Source of the DNA: Pedobacter schmidteae
GTDB lineage: Bacteria; Bacteroidota; Bacteroidia; Sphingobacteriales; Sphingobacteriaceae
Reading direction: 5' to 3'
DNA: 14,016 nucleotides
Assembly: GCA_945906015.1 (NCBI GenBank)
Contig: CAMDQV010000027.1
Location: 1-14,016 of the forward strand
The notes below the pieces were generated by a model. The model saw only the letters and a program-made list of their open reading frames with translations, made no database searches and had not been told where the DNA came from. The first letter of the stretch is position 1; every line of letters begins with the position of its first letter. Below, one piece after another: positions 1 to 7,720 of the stretch. A program made the position numbers and the translations under genes.

Positions 1-40
1 CTGATACTTGAATATAAAGACTCTGAACCTTTAATTTTAG

Positions 41-250
41 ATATGAAGGTGATGTGAGATAGGAGATGTGAGATAGGAGGTATGAAGTATGAAGTAGGAG
101 GACTGAAGTATGAGGTATGAAGTATGAAGAATGAGGAATGAGGAATGAAGTAGGAGGAATGAAGTAGGAGGAATGAGGAATGAAGTATGAGGTATGAAGT
201 AAGAGGTATGAAGTATGAGGACTGAAGTATGAGGTATGAAGTATGAGGAC
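41..250. repeat. Heptanucleotide purine-rich tandem repeat tract
   Basis: About 200 bases are built almost wholly from degenerate 7-nt words such as atgaagt, atgaggt, atgagga and aggagga, repeated in tandem with occasional one-base slips. The plus strand is nearly all purine apart from regularly spaced T. The period of 7 and the many in-frame stops rule out coding. The units have no spacers, so it is not a CRISPR array. Function is unknown. Similar tracts occur in intergenic DNA of Pedobacter-like genomes as far as I recall, but this was not checked. Confidence 0.8.
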
Positions 251-551
251 AGATAGTATAGCGTAAAAATCTTAACTTAGCCAAATAAAACTTACAACCT
301 ATAACTTACAAATTGAGCCAAGAACCAAGAGCAAAGAACAAAGACGATTAGGTGCTCATTTCAAATTAGCACTATTTCTCAGATAACAGACAACAGATAA
401 CTGATAAAAGGTAAAAGCAGAAAGCTAAAAGCTCAAAGCAGAGAAGAGTAATCATTTGAAATGATTAGCCCGAGGTAATTTTAACTAACTAACCAACTAA
501 CAGATAACTGACAACAGATAACTACTCTTACTAACCAACTAACAACTACCA
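251..551. other. Noncoding leader of moaCB with duplicated low-complexity words
   Basis: No gene is seen here. Two versions of a cagataac/gacaacagataact word lie at about 380-402 and 501-522, and a ctaaccaactaac word occurs at about 487-500 and 530-543. The last 40 bases before the moaCB start contain almost no G and give no ribosome binding site. Two near-palindromes with an ATTT-N-AAAT core lie at 352-372 and 450-466. No promoter could be assigned with confidence. Confidence 0.6.
450..466. promoter_or_regulatory. 17-nt perfect palindrome upstream of moaCB
   Basis: AATCATTTGAAATGATT is a perfect odd-length palindrome centred on G458, about 85 bases upstream of the moaCB ATG. A related imperfect palindrome (GTGCT-c-ATTT-c-AAAT-t-AGCAC) is at 352-372. 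The shape would suit a dimeric repressor site, but no regulator is identified, and AT-rich DNA yields such palindromes by chance. Confidence 0.25.
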
Positions 552-1505
552 ATGCGCGATATCAGTCATAAGCAAATTACCCTCCGTACCGCAAGGGCCG
601 TTGCCATTATTTTTTGTTCAGATAAAAGCATTGAGCTGATCAAATCAAATGCACTTCCAAAAGGGAACCTCTTTGATGTGGCCCGAGCAGCAGGTTTTTT
701 AGGAGCAAAGCTTACGCCTCAGCTTCTTCCGCATTGTCATCCGGTGACTATTGATGCCATGGATTTCACGTTTGAATTTATTAATAGAGAACTACACACT
801 GAGCTCTTTGATGAGAATATATTAAACAAAACAGGAATTGTGATCCAGGGCGAAGCTAAATCCATTGGGCGCACAGGAATAGAAATGGAAACATTAACTG
901 CTGTTTCTGTTGCTGCTCTTGAGATTTACGATATGCTAAAGCCTGTAGATACCAAGCTCGAGATCGGTAATGTCAGGCTTTTGGAAAAGAAAGGTGGCAA
1001 AAGCGATCGCAACCGTTATAGTGGTGAAACTCCATCTTGCGCAGTGCTTGTTTGTTCAGATTCTACTGCAAAAGGTGAACGTGAAGATAAAAGTGGCTTG
1101 CTGATATCAGAAATGCTTAAACAAGTTAATGGTCAAATTGTGCATTACAAGATTCTTCCGGACGATAAGGAAGCCATTCAGAAACAAATCAAAGATTGGG
1201 TTGCTGAAGATATTCAGTTCATTTTTACAACCGGAGGAACCGGACTTGGCCCTCGCGATAATACCGTAAGTGCGGTGAAAGAAATTTTGGAACGCGATGC
1301 TGATGGTATTACTGAGGCGATGCGCACATTTGGACAAATGCGTACCCCGCTTGCCATGATGAGCCGCTCAGTAGCCGGAGCGATTGGCAAAACTCTGATT
1401 GTAACCCTTCCAGGAAGCCCCAATGGCGCTAAAGAATCATTAGAAGCTATTTTACCGGGTGTATTCCATGCCCGCAAAATGATGGAAGGTGATGGACATT
1501 GTTAA
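552..1505 (+). CDS. moaCB: Bifunctional molybdenum cofactor biosynthesis protein MoaC/MoaB
   Basis: Predicted cytosolic fusion of two cofactor enzymes. Residues 1-153 match MoaC, cyclic pyranopterin monophosphate synthase, which acts after MoaA: KGN at 37-39, LLPHCHP with C62 and H63, GIEMETLTAVSVAALEIYDM with D127, then K130 and RLLEKKGGKS. Residues about 160-317 match MoaB/MogA, which adenylylates molybdopterin before metal insertion: TTGGTG at 226-231, RD at 235-236, SR near 271-273 and LPGSP at 286-290. Catalytic positions of both halves look intact. 317 aa is the expected length for the Bacteroidota fusion. The ATG is chosen because MRDISHK aligns with the usual MoaC N-terminus. No Shine-Dalgarno is visible. 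A molybdenum hydroxylase that would use the cofactor lies 0.8 kb downstream on the other strand. Other moa/moe genes are not in the window. Confidence 0.95.
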   Translation: MRDISHKQITLRTARAVAIIFCSDKSIELIKSNALPKGNLFDVARAAGFLGAKLTPQLLPHCHPVTIDAMDFTFEFINRELHTELFDENILNKTGIVIQGEAKSIGRTGIEMETLTAVSVAALEIYDMLKPVDTKLEIGNVRLLEKKGGKSDRNRYSGETPSCAVLVCSDSTAKGEREDKSGLLISEMLKQVNGQIVHYKILPDDKEAIQKQIKDWVAEDIQFIFTTGGTGLGPRDNTVSAVKEILERDADGITEAMRTFGQMRTPLAMMSRSVAGAIGKTLIVTLPGSPNGAKESLEAILPGVFHARKMMEGDGHC

Positions 1506-1529
1506 GTTATTTCAATTCAAGAAATAACT
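1505..1529. terminator. Possible bidirectional terminator between convergent genes
   Basis: A 9-bp perfect inverted repeat, agttatttc / gaaataact with a 7-base loop, begins on the last base of the moaCB stop codon and lies between moaCB and the convergent J-domain gene. The stem is AT-rich and no strong T-tract follows on either strand, so it would be a weak terminator. Its position between two converging genes is the main support. Confidence 0.45.
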
Positions 1530-1551
1530 CTTACATGATACATGCATTGAA

Positions 1552-2001
1552 TTAAGCCGTAGCAACCAATTTACTGGTGCTTCTATAGATGTAATTCGCG
1601 TAAATATGTCTTCTGGCAAATCTACCCGGCGAATCAGCATTAATCAACTTTACATAAACAGCTTTAGGAACATCGAAATATTCATAAATACTACCATCTG
1701 CAAAACTTACCGTCAAAATCTGATTTTTGAATTCGAAATCTGCGATACCTGAAGTAGTAGTTGTCAATTTATAATCCTCAATGGTTTGCAAACGAGTTTC
1801 AGGTGCAATACTGACTAAAAAATGATAGGCTTCAATGATCGTCTTACTTTTTTCTTCAGCCTCTAATTTACTTTCTTCAGAGTCAGTGAATTTATCAGGA
1901 TGCCAGTTCTTCATCAAGGTACGATAAACCGTTTTCAGTTCCTGCAATTCAGCGTTTTTATCAACCCCTAATATCTTTCTGTAATCAACAATTTTTCTCA
2001 T
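1552..2001 (-). CDS. J-domain protein with C-terminal KTSC domain
   Basis: 149 aa with no signal peptide, so probably cytosolic. Residues about 5-65 form a J domain with DYRKILGV at the start and the HPD motif at 34-36 (NWHPDKF), the signature that stimulates Hsp70 ATPase activity. Residues about 86-142 match the KTSC domain (ILTVSFADGSIYEYFDVP, then Y116 and the SPGRF...YIYR end), a small module also found at the C-terminus of some lysyl-tRNA synthetases, with no firm function. There is no G/F or zinc-finger region, so this is not a general DnaJ; it may bring DnaK to a specific partner through KTSC. It is convergent with moaCB and transcribed alone. A possible -7 element is at 2068-2075. Confidence 0.85.
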   Translation of the reverse strand: MRKIVDYRKILGVDKNAELQELKTVYRTLMKNWHPDKFTDSEESKLEAEEKSKTIIEAYHFLVSIAPETRLQTIEDYKLTTTTSGIADFEFKNQILTVSFADGSIYEYFDVPKAVYVKLINADSPGRFARRHIYANYIYRSTSKLVATA

Positions 2002-2067
2002 GCTATTATTTTTATATCGTCAGTAAAAGATTGCGAGTAATAGGCAGACCTTCCGAAAATAATTTTG

Positions 2068-2075
2068 CAAAGGTA
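2068..2075 (-). promoter_or_regulatory. Possible Bacteroidota -7 promoter box for the J-domain gene
   Basis: Read on the minus strand this is TACCTTTG, which fits the TAnnTTTG -7 consensus of Bacteroidota housekeeping promoters. It sits about 67 bases before the start codon. No good TTTG -33 partner occurs at the normal 19-21 base spacing (the nearest TTGG is further away), so the call is tentative. Confidence 0.3.
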
Positions 2076-2169
2076 TGGTTTTAATAACTTGTTTTACTAT
2101 CCAAGAAAAATATGGTCGTATAGAGGCTTGAAATTAGCATAAATCTAACTAAGAAAGCTCAGGCGATGT

Positions 2170-2198
2170 ATCATTCTGAGCACAGTTCAACAATCCCA
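2170..2198. repeat. Degenerate REP-like half element
   Basis: The stretch atcattctgagcacagttc, followed by aacaatccc, resembles the 'GTCATTCTGAGCGCAGTCGAAGAATC' type of dispersed repeat I associate with Bacteroidota genomes. It is a single decayed arm with no partner nearby. It lies in the 315-base gap between the J-domain gene and the hydroxylase operon, which otherwise holds only the terminator at 2264-2294. Confidence 0.35.
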
Positions 2199-2263
2199 TT
2201 ACCATCTCATTTACTTAGTATTCAAACCCAAGGCAAGAAAATAATCAAACCCAAATTTCAGGC

Positions 2264-2294
2264 AAAAAAAAGCCGGCAAATTTTATCTGCCGGC
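2264..2294 (-). terminator. Rho-independent terminator of the iorAB-like operon
   Basis: On the minus strand, GCCGGCA and its complement TGCCGGC (7 bp perfect, GC-rich, 9-base loop) are followed by eight consecutive T residues. It begins 23 bases after the large-subunit stop codon. Stem, T-tract and position all fit an intrinsic terminator of the minus-strand operon. Confidence 0.9.
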
Positions 2295-2316
2295 GTTAAA
2301 ATCAAAGATTTTGAAA

Positions 2317-4458
2317 TTATGAAATTGTCTTGAAAACGTCTTCCTCAATAAAAGGCTGATTCCTTACACGCTTACCGGTAGCCTTAAAAATGGCATTTGC
2401 CACTGCCCCACCAGTTGGTGGAAGTGCGGGTTCACCCAATCCGGTAGGATCAATTCCATTATCCACAAAATGCGTCTCAATTTCAGGAATTTCCTTCATT
2501 CTGATTAATCGATACGTATTGTAGTTGTTCTGATCAGCAGCACCATCTCTGAAACTAAGCTTACTGTACATGGCATGACCTAGCCCATCCACTATTCCAC
2601 CCATTACCTGATGGCTGGCTCCATTAAGACTTACTACCTGCCCGCAATCAGAAACTGCATAGATCTTTTTAACAACAGGCAAGCCTGCTCTCATCACCAC
2701 ATCAGCAACCTGAGCTACATAAGATGCGTGTGAGAAATAGACTGAAAACCCTTGTGAAACATCTTTTTTCTTACCCCAACCAGACTTTTCTGCGACCATT
2801 TTGATGACACCTTCCATCCTACTGATATCATAGCGAATATCACCAACTGGTGATTTCTTTGCCTTTGCAAGAAGATCTAATCTAAATTGAACTGGGTCTT
2901 TACCCGCTGCCTGAGCAACTTCATCAACAAAGGCCTGCTCTGCAAAAGCAAGAAAATTGGTTATCGGAGCGCGCCAGGCCCCAGTAGTGATCGGCGATTT
3001 ATGTTCTACTGAATCAATTAACAGGTTTTCAACCGCGCCAGATGGGAAATTATTTTCTCTAGTTGGATTACCTGAATTGATCCCTACTCCTCTTAATTTA
3101 TATCCGGTTAGGTTACCTGATGCATCTAGTGCTGCTTCAAAACGATAACGTACCGCAGGACGATACGTCCCTGCAGTCATATCGTCTTCCTTGGTCCAGA
3201 TCAATTTTACCGGAGCTTTAATAATACTTGATAATTCAGCCGCCTCAAGTGCAAAATCGTTATACAGCCTTCTACCAAAGCCACCACCTAAACGGGTTAT
3301 CTGCACGGTAATCTTATCTTCAGGAATAGTTAATAATTTAGAAATTTCTGCACGTGCTCTGCCAGGAGTTTGTGTTGGTCCAACAAGTTCAACACCATCC
3401 GGACGAACATGGGCGAAGAAATTCATAGGTTCCATCGGACTATGAGAAATAAACGGACACTGATACTCTCCTTTAATTACTTTGGCCGCATTTTTAAAGG
3501 CAGCATCCACATCACCATCCTTACGTCTGACTGTTGCCTGACCATTATCCATCAAATTCAGGAATAATTTATCGTGATCTTCAGTACTCTCCAGAGCGAA
3601 TTCTTTTTCATATTCGATCTTTAGCATTTTCCTTGCTTTGAGTACCTGCCAGGTTGATTTACCTACAACAGCAACATTGTTTTTAAAAGAAACCACATCA
3701 ATGATACCCGGCATTGATTTAGCGATAGAACCATCAAATGATTTAAGCTTCATTCCAAATTGCTCTGGACGCTGAATCATCGCAAAGACCATCCCATCAC
3801 GATAAAAATCTAAACCAAATAAAGGCTTACCTGTTACTATTTTAAGATTTTCTACATTCCTTATCGATGATTTGCCGATCAGTTTAAAGTCTTTCCGGTC
3901 TTTCAACTTCACTGTTGCAGGAACAGGGATCTTTGAAGCTGCTTCAGCAAGCTCTCCGAAACCTAATTTTTTGCCGCTACGGCTATGGTTCACAAAACTA
4001 TTTGCCGCAGTACATTCAGACGCAGGAACAGCCCATTTTTGAGCGGCAGCCTCAATTAACATGAATTTAGCTGTGGCACCAGCATTTCTTAATAATTTCC
4101 AAGAATGCGGTACTGCACCACTACCACCAGTAAGCTGGCGGTCAAACTTATTGTCAAGATTGGCTTGCAATATCTTTACCATTTTCCAATCGGCTTCCAG
4201 CTCTTCAGCTACCACCATCGGAAAGGATGTTATAATATTTTGTCCTAATTCAGGATTCGGCGACATAATGGTGATGGCACCATCAGTTGCAATTGATAAG
4301 TAACTGTTAAAATTGATATCTCCAGCAACTACACTGCTGAACACCACAGGTGCACTGGCTTCAGCGCTAAACCAATTGAATCCCAGTACCAGGCCACCCC
4401 CGGTTATTGCGCTCATTTTTAAAAAATCACGCCTGCTATTTGTCGTTGTACTTTTCAT
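2317..4458 (-). CDS. Molybdopterin-binding large subunit, isoquinoline 1-oxidoreductase beta type
   Basis: Large Moco subunit of a xanthine dehydrogenase-family hydroxylase. Such enzymes hydroxylate N-heterocycles or oxidise aldehydes with water as oxygen donor. The N-terminus has a Tat signal (S8-R-R-D-F-L-K14, then a hydrophobic stretch ending near AEA), so the folded holoenzyme is probably periplasmic. Visible motifs: PELGQ...VVAEELEADW early, a hammerhead-like region about 207-290, GGGFGRR at 391-397 (molybdopterin contact), GAWRAP, and GLGEP near the C-terminus with E676 as the expected catalytic Glu. 713 aa is normal for IorB. I start at ATG 4458, 5 bases after the small-subunit stop; an upstream TTG at 4467 would add three residues and overlap that gene. 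Substrate cannot be told from sequence. No cytochrome c electron acceptor or XdhC chaperone gene is in the window. Confidence 0.9.
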   Translation of the reverse strand: MKSTTTNSRRDFLKMSAITGGGLVLGFNWFSAEASAPVVFSSVVAGDINFNSYLSIATDGAITIMSPNPELGQNIITSFPMVVAEELEADWKMVKILQANLDNKFDRQLTGGSGAVPHSWKLLRNAGATAKFMLIEAAAQKWAVPASECTAANSFVNHSRSGKKLGFGELAEAASKIPVPATVKLKDRKDFKLIGKSSIRNVENLKIVTGKPLFGLDFYRDGMVFAMIQRPEQFGMKLKSFDGSIAKSMPGIIDVVSFKNNVAVVGKSTWQVLKARKMLKIEYEKEFALESTEDHDKLFLNLMDNGQATVRRKDGDVDAAFKNAAKVIKGEYQCPFISHSPMEPMNFFAHVRPDGVELVGPTQTPGRARAEISKLLTIPEDKITVQITRLGGGFGRRLYNDFALEAAELSSIIKAPVKLIWTKEDDMTAGTYRPAVRYRFEAALDASGNLTGYKLRGVGINSGNPTRENNFPSGAVENLLIDSVEHKSPITTGAWRAPITNFLAFAEQAFVDEVAQAAGKDPVQFRLDLLAKAKKSPVGDIRYDISRMEGVIKMVAEKSGWGKKKDVSQGFSVYFSHASYVAQVADVVMRAGLPVVKKIYAVSDCGQVVSLNGASHQVMGGIVDGLGHAMYSKLSFRDGAADQNNYNTYRLIRMKEIPEIETHFVDNGIDPTGLGEPALPPTGGAVANAIFKATGKRVRNQPFIEEDVFKTIS

Positions 4459-4463
4459 ATAGA

Positions 4464-4922
4464 TCAAATTTTAGTACTAGCCAATTTAACTGCCTCACGT
4501 ATGCGATGATAAGCACCACAACGACAAATATTGCCATTCATGGTTACTTCGATCTCATCCATACTAGGCTTTGGATTTTGCTTAAGCAATGCCGCTGCAG
4601 TCATGATCTGACCTGCCTGGCAATACCCACACTGAGCCACATCAATCTCATCCCATGCTTTTTGAAGAGGATGATCCCCTTTTTCAGATAGACCTTCAAT
4701 AGTGATTACCTGTGAATTACCTATGGCCGATACCGGATAAACACAAGAGCGTGTTGCTGAACCGTTCACATGAACTGTACAAGCTCCGCATTGTGCTATT
4801 CCGCAACCATACTTGGTTCCTACTAATCCCAAATGATCACGCAATACCCATAAAAGAGGGGTATCTGCTTCAACATCAGCCTGGAGAGTTTTTCCGTTTA
4901 CCTGAAGTTTATAAATAGCCAT
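4464..4922 (-). CDS. [2Fe-2S] small subunit, isoquinoline 1-oxidoreductase alpha type
   Basis: 152-aa electron-transfer subunit partnering the large Moco subunit encoded just downstream. Both iron-sulfur sites are complete: C40, C45, C48 and C60 form the plant-ferredoxin-type cluster (GCGIAQCGACTV), and C98, C101, C133 and C135 the second cluster (CGYC and CRC). It has no signal peptide while its partner carries a Tat signal, so the assembled complex is likely exported with the partner providing the signal (inference). It is the first gene of the operon. The 156 bases upstream up to the sialidase stop must hold its promoter, but I found no consensus box there. The specific substrate is unknown. 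Confidence 0.93.
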   Translation of the reverse strand: MAIYKLQVNGKTLQADVEADTPLLWVLRDHLGLVGTKYGCGIAQCGACTVHVNGSATRSCVYPVSAIGNSQVITIEGLSEKGDHPLQKAWDEIDVAQCGYCQAGQIMTAAALLKQNPKPSMDEIEVTMNGNICRCGAYHRIREAVKLASTKI

Positions 4923-5078
4923 AATTTATTGTTTTGATTTAAATCTAAATTAAAAAAAAAAGAGGAATAATAGAAAGTGATACTAAGAATATTTATCAAC
5001 ACGATTAACGTTAGCGTTCATCGCAATTCATACAAAATGATCTGAATATTACATTTCAAAAAATAAAGTATAAAAAAT

Positions 5079-6179
5079 CTATTTTCCAATTAACCATTTC
5101 ATTGAAAACCGAACAAATACATTTTCCTTATATTCTTCTTTTTCAAAGAATACGCCAATATCACCGTTCTTTAAAACTTCGATATCTGAATAGGCTGCTG
5201 CACCGCCATAGATTGTTTTACCTGCAGTCCATGACTTACCTTCATCAGTACTGACCTTAATGGTCAGGTTTTTACGCCCATCGGTTGAATTGGGATTTGA
5301 GAACAATAAAAGATTACCATACTTTTTTGATTGATAACGCACAATAGCACCATTGCAAGCCGGATCAACCAGACTGGTTTCATTTCTGCTGAGCCATGTT
5401 TTTCCTTCATCTTTTGAGATATGAACAACACGCATACCCAATTTATTTACACGCGAATTGACCATCCAGCTACCATCACTCAATTCAATGATCTTTGACT
5501 CGTCAGCAGGCATGATCGGGGTATCTTTAAAAAACCAGGTCTTGCCATGATCGTTAGATCCAAAAATATGAAGGCCGCTGTTTAAATTAACCAACGTATG
5601 CAATAATAGGCCTGATGCTGTTTGAGTACCCTTACCGGATGTAACAAATTTAAAATCCTTTTTCCATTCAGGCTTACTGATCTGGGCAGTAATATCTTCT
5701 GGCTTTGACCAGGTTTCTCCATTATCTGTACTTTTTACCACATGGATATAATAGATATCCTTTTCCTTATTCAAGTCCATGTAATTATAAAATAAGAAAA
5801 CAGTACCTGTTTGATTATCTGAGATCATAGAAGGATCAGACGCTGAACTCCCGAAAGGAAAGTCTATTACTGTTCGAATTGCCGACCAGGTTTTTCCGTT
5901 ATCCTTGCTTTTACGTGTTACAATATTTATATTTTTATGAGTTCTAAGGTCATCACAAGATAAATTTCGTTCATCTATTGCCGCAATAAGATCACCATTA
6001 GGTGCTTTTAATAAGGATGGAATACGATAACATGATCCTGAATTATTCATGGAAGTATTCAGAGAAGTATTAAAGAGATCTTGAGATGAGATAAGACCTT
6101 GGGCTAAACCAATTACCTGACTTAATGCATTCATTGAAATCGCAATCAGAAGAACACAGCCAATTAATATTTTATTCAT
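5079..6179 (-). CDS. Secreted exo-alpha-sialidase (GH33-type, BNR/Asp-box repeats)
   Basis: 366-aa six-bladed propeller sialidase that should release terminal sialic acids from glycans. Residues 1-20 are a Sec signal peptide ending NALS-Q. YRIP at 51-54 gives the first triad Arg (R52). Five Asp boxes (SxDxGxTW type) start near 91, 150, 208, 255 and 310. The other active-site positions can be placed: acid/base D76 (or D77), E227 16 residues before R243, R302, nucleophile Y330 and E347. Spacings R52-D76, E227-R243 and R302-Y330 agree with my recollection of the Micromonospora enzyme. It therefore appears catalytically complete. It is divergent from the amidohydrolase pair. No sialic acid lyase, epimerase or SusC/D genes lie in the window, so scavenging genes would have to be elsewhere. 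Confidence 0.9.
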   Translation of the reverse strand: MNKILIGCVLLIAISMNALSQVIGLAQGLISSQDLFNTSLNTSMNNSGSCYRIPSLLKAPNGDLIAAIDERNLSCDDLRTHKNINIVTRKSKDNGKTWSAIRTVIDFPFGSSASDPSMISDNQTGTVFLFYNYMDLNKEKDIYYIHVVKSTDNGETWSKPEDITAQISKPEWKKDFKFVTSGKGTQTASGLLLHTLVNLNSGLHIFGSNDHGKTWFFKDTPIMPADESKIIELSDGSWMVNSRVNKLGMRVVHISKDEGKTWLSRNETSLVDPACNGAIVRYQSKKYGNLLLFSNPNSTDGRKNLTIKVSTDEGKSWTAGKTIYGGAAAYSDIEVLKNGDIGVFFEKEEYKENVFVRFSMKWLIGK

Positions 6180-6407
6180 TATGGATTTTTAGTTTTTATT
6201 GAAATTTAACTGATCATGTAAAATTTTACTGCAGGCCATTATAGTTCGGCATATAAATGTAATAAACTTGTTATATAATTGAATTCATAGAAAAAATTAG
6301 TGCCCAGCGCCATTTTTGTTGCTTTCGGTATAAAAAATTCATTTTTTCATTCTCTTCCTTAAAAATCTTGCGTTATATTGGAGAATAATTTACAAATCAC
6401 ATACTTG
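6180..6407. promoter_or_regulatory. Divergent intergenic region, sialidase / amidohydrolase pair
   Basis: This 228-base AT-rich gap separates the divergent start codons of the sialidase and the first amidohydrolase, so it should contain both promoters. I looked for TAnnTTTG on both strands and found no clear match. No strong hairpin or operator-like palindrome stands out. Shared regulation of the two transcripts is possible but not shown. Confidence 0.4.
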
Positions 6408-7688
6408 ATGAAAACCACAAAAAAGGGACAACCCTACTTAGCGCTACTAACTTTTGTTTTAATCTTAGGCAGCTTGACTGTCAGTGCTCAGCAAATCGAT
6501 CTGCTGTTAAAAGGCGGTCATGTTATTGACCCTAAAAATAAGATCAATACCAAGATAGATGTTGCCATTGCAGAAGGCAAAATCGTAAAAGTTGCTGTTA
6601 ATATCCCAGCTAATACCGCTAAAAAAACAGTTGATGTAACCGGTTTATACATTACGCCCGGAATCATTGATATGCATACACATGTATTTCAGGGAAATGA
6701 CCTTGGATCTTATATTGCTGATGGTCAAACCGCTGTACCTGCAGATGCCTTTACCTTTAGAGCGGGTGTAACTACTGTGGTAGATGCCGGATCATCAGGC
6801 TGGCGAAACTTCAGGCTATTCAAAGAGCAAAACATAGACCGCTCCCAGACTCGTATCCTTGCCCTTTTAAATATTACCGGAAATGGAATGTATGGCCGCT
6901 TTGAGGAACAGGATAAAACTGATTTCAACCCTGAAATGACATCCTACATGATTACCAAGCTTTATCCAAAAATTATAGTTGGGATCAAAGCCGCTCATTA
7001 CTGGGGTGATTTTACACAGGTGGACCGTGCTGTAGCGGCAGGAAAACTTGCTAAAGTGCCTGTAATGGTTGATTTTGGTGAACATCAGCCTACTAATTCG
7101 ATTAAATCTCTGTTTCTGGAACATCTTCGTCCCGGTGATATATTCACGCATACCTTTGCTTATGGACCAAAAGATCGTGAAACCGTAGTAGATGATGAGG
7201 GAATAGTTAAGCCTTTTATTTTTGAAGCCCAGAAAAAAGGAATTTTGTTTGATGTTGGTCATGGTGGCGGTGCATTTTTCTGGCGCCAGGCTGTTCCAGC
7301 TATAAAACAAGGATTCAAACCGGATGTAATCAGTACCGACCTACACGCTGATAGTATGAACGGTGGAATGAAAGATATGGCTAATGTAATGTCTAAATTC
7401 TTGAACATCGGACTTACTTTAGAAGAAGTAATCGAAAAATCAACTGCTAGTCCGGCCAGAGTAATTAACAGACCTGATCTGGGCAATCTGAGTATTGGTT
7501 CTGAAGCTGATATTGCAGTTTTTAGCCTTAAAAAAGGAGAATTTGGATTTACTGATGTACGTAGAAATACCTTAAAAGGAACTCAAAAACTGGATGCAGA
7601 ATTAACCATCCGTGCTGGTAAAATTGTTTGGGACCTGAATGGTGTTAGCGGACCTATTTGGGATTCTCCACAGGCTATTACCAAATAA
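6408..7688 (+). CDS. Exported COG3964-type amidohydrolase, paralogue 1
   Basis: 426-aa amidohydrolase-superfamily TIM-barrel enzyme, probably periplasmic: a Sec signal peptide spans residues 1-27, ending VSA-QQ. Predicted metal ligands are H90 and H92 (DMHTHVF), carbamylated lysine K194 (IVGIKAAH), H248 (IFTHTF) and D311 (STDLHAD). Where relatives have VMVH, it has VMVD (D222), with H226 four residues on. The family (often misnamed dihydroorotase) includes enzymes shown to hydrolyse acetylated hydroxy- or amino-acid-type substrates; the substrate here is unknown. I use ATG 6408 because the signal peptide starts there; a TTG at 6380 would add an implausible N-terminal tail. The stop lies 32 bases before the paralogue, so the two genes are probably cotranscribed and end at the terminator at 9053. 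Confidence 0.88.
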   Translation: MKTTKKGQPYLALLTFVLILGSLTVSAQQIDLLLKGGHVIDPKNKINTKIDVAIAEGKIVKVAVNIPANTAKKTVDVTGLYITPGIIDMHTHVFQGNDLGSYIADGQTAVPADAFTFRAGVTTVVDAGSSGWRNFRLFKEQNIDRSQTRILALLNITGNGMYGRFEEQDKTDFNPEMTSYMITKLYPKIIVGIKAAHYWGDFTQVDRAVAAGKLAKVPVMVDFGEHQPTNSIKSLFLEHLRPGDIFTHTFAYGPKDRETVVDDEGIVKPFIFEAQKKGILFDVGHGGGAFFWRQAVPAIKQGFKPDVISTDLHADSMNGGMKDMANVMSKFLNIGLTLEEVIEKSTASPARVINRPDLGNLSIGSEADIAVFSLKKGEFGFTDVRRNTLKGTQKLDAELTIRAGKIVWDLNGVSGPIWDSPQAITK

Positions 7689-7720
7689 TAAAATTTAAAA
7701 AAAACTATAAATTTCAAAAA

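Noticed and set aside
41..250. Possible CRISPR array
   Set aside because: Units are 7 bases long, degenerate and contiguous; there are no unique spacers and no cas genes.
4459..4467. TTG start for the molybdenum large subunit
   Set aside because: ATG 4458 is next in frame, gives a normal Tat signal, and avoids overlap with the upstream gene.
2317..4922. Naming the operon xanthine dehydrogenase or CO dehydrogenase
   Set aside because: It has only two subunits with no FAD protein, and the large subunit has IorB-type features with GGGFGRR; the substrate is not determinable.
6867..7486. Overlapping minus-strand open frames within the first amidohydrolase
   Set aside because: They lie fully inside a gene with clear family motifs, and their translations show no domain or plausible start context.
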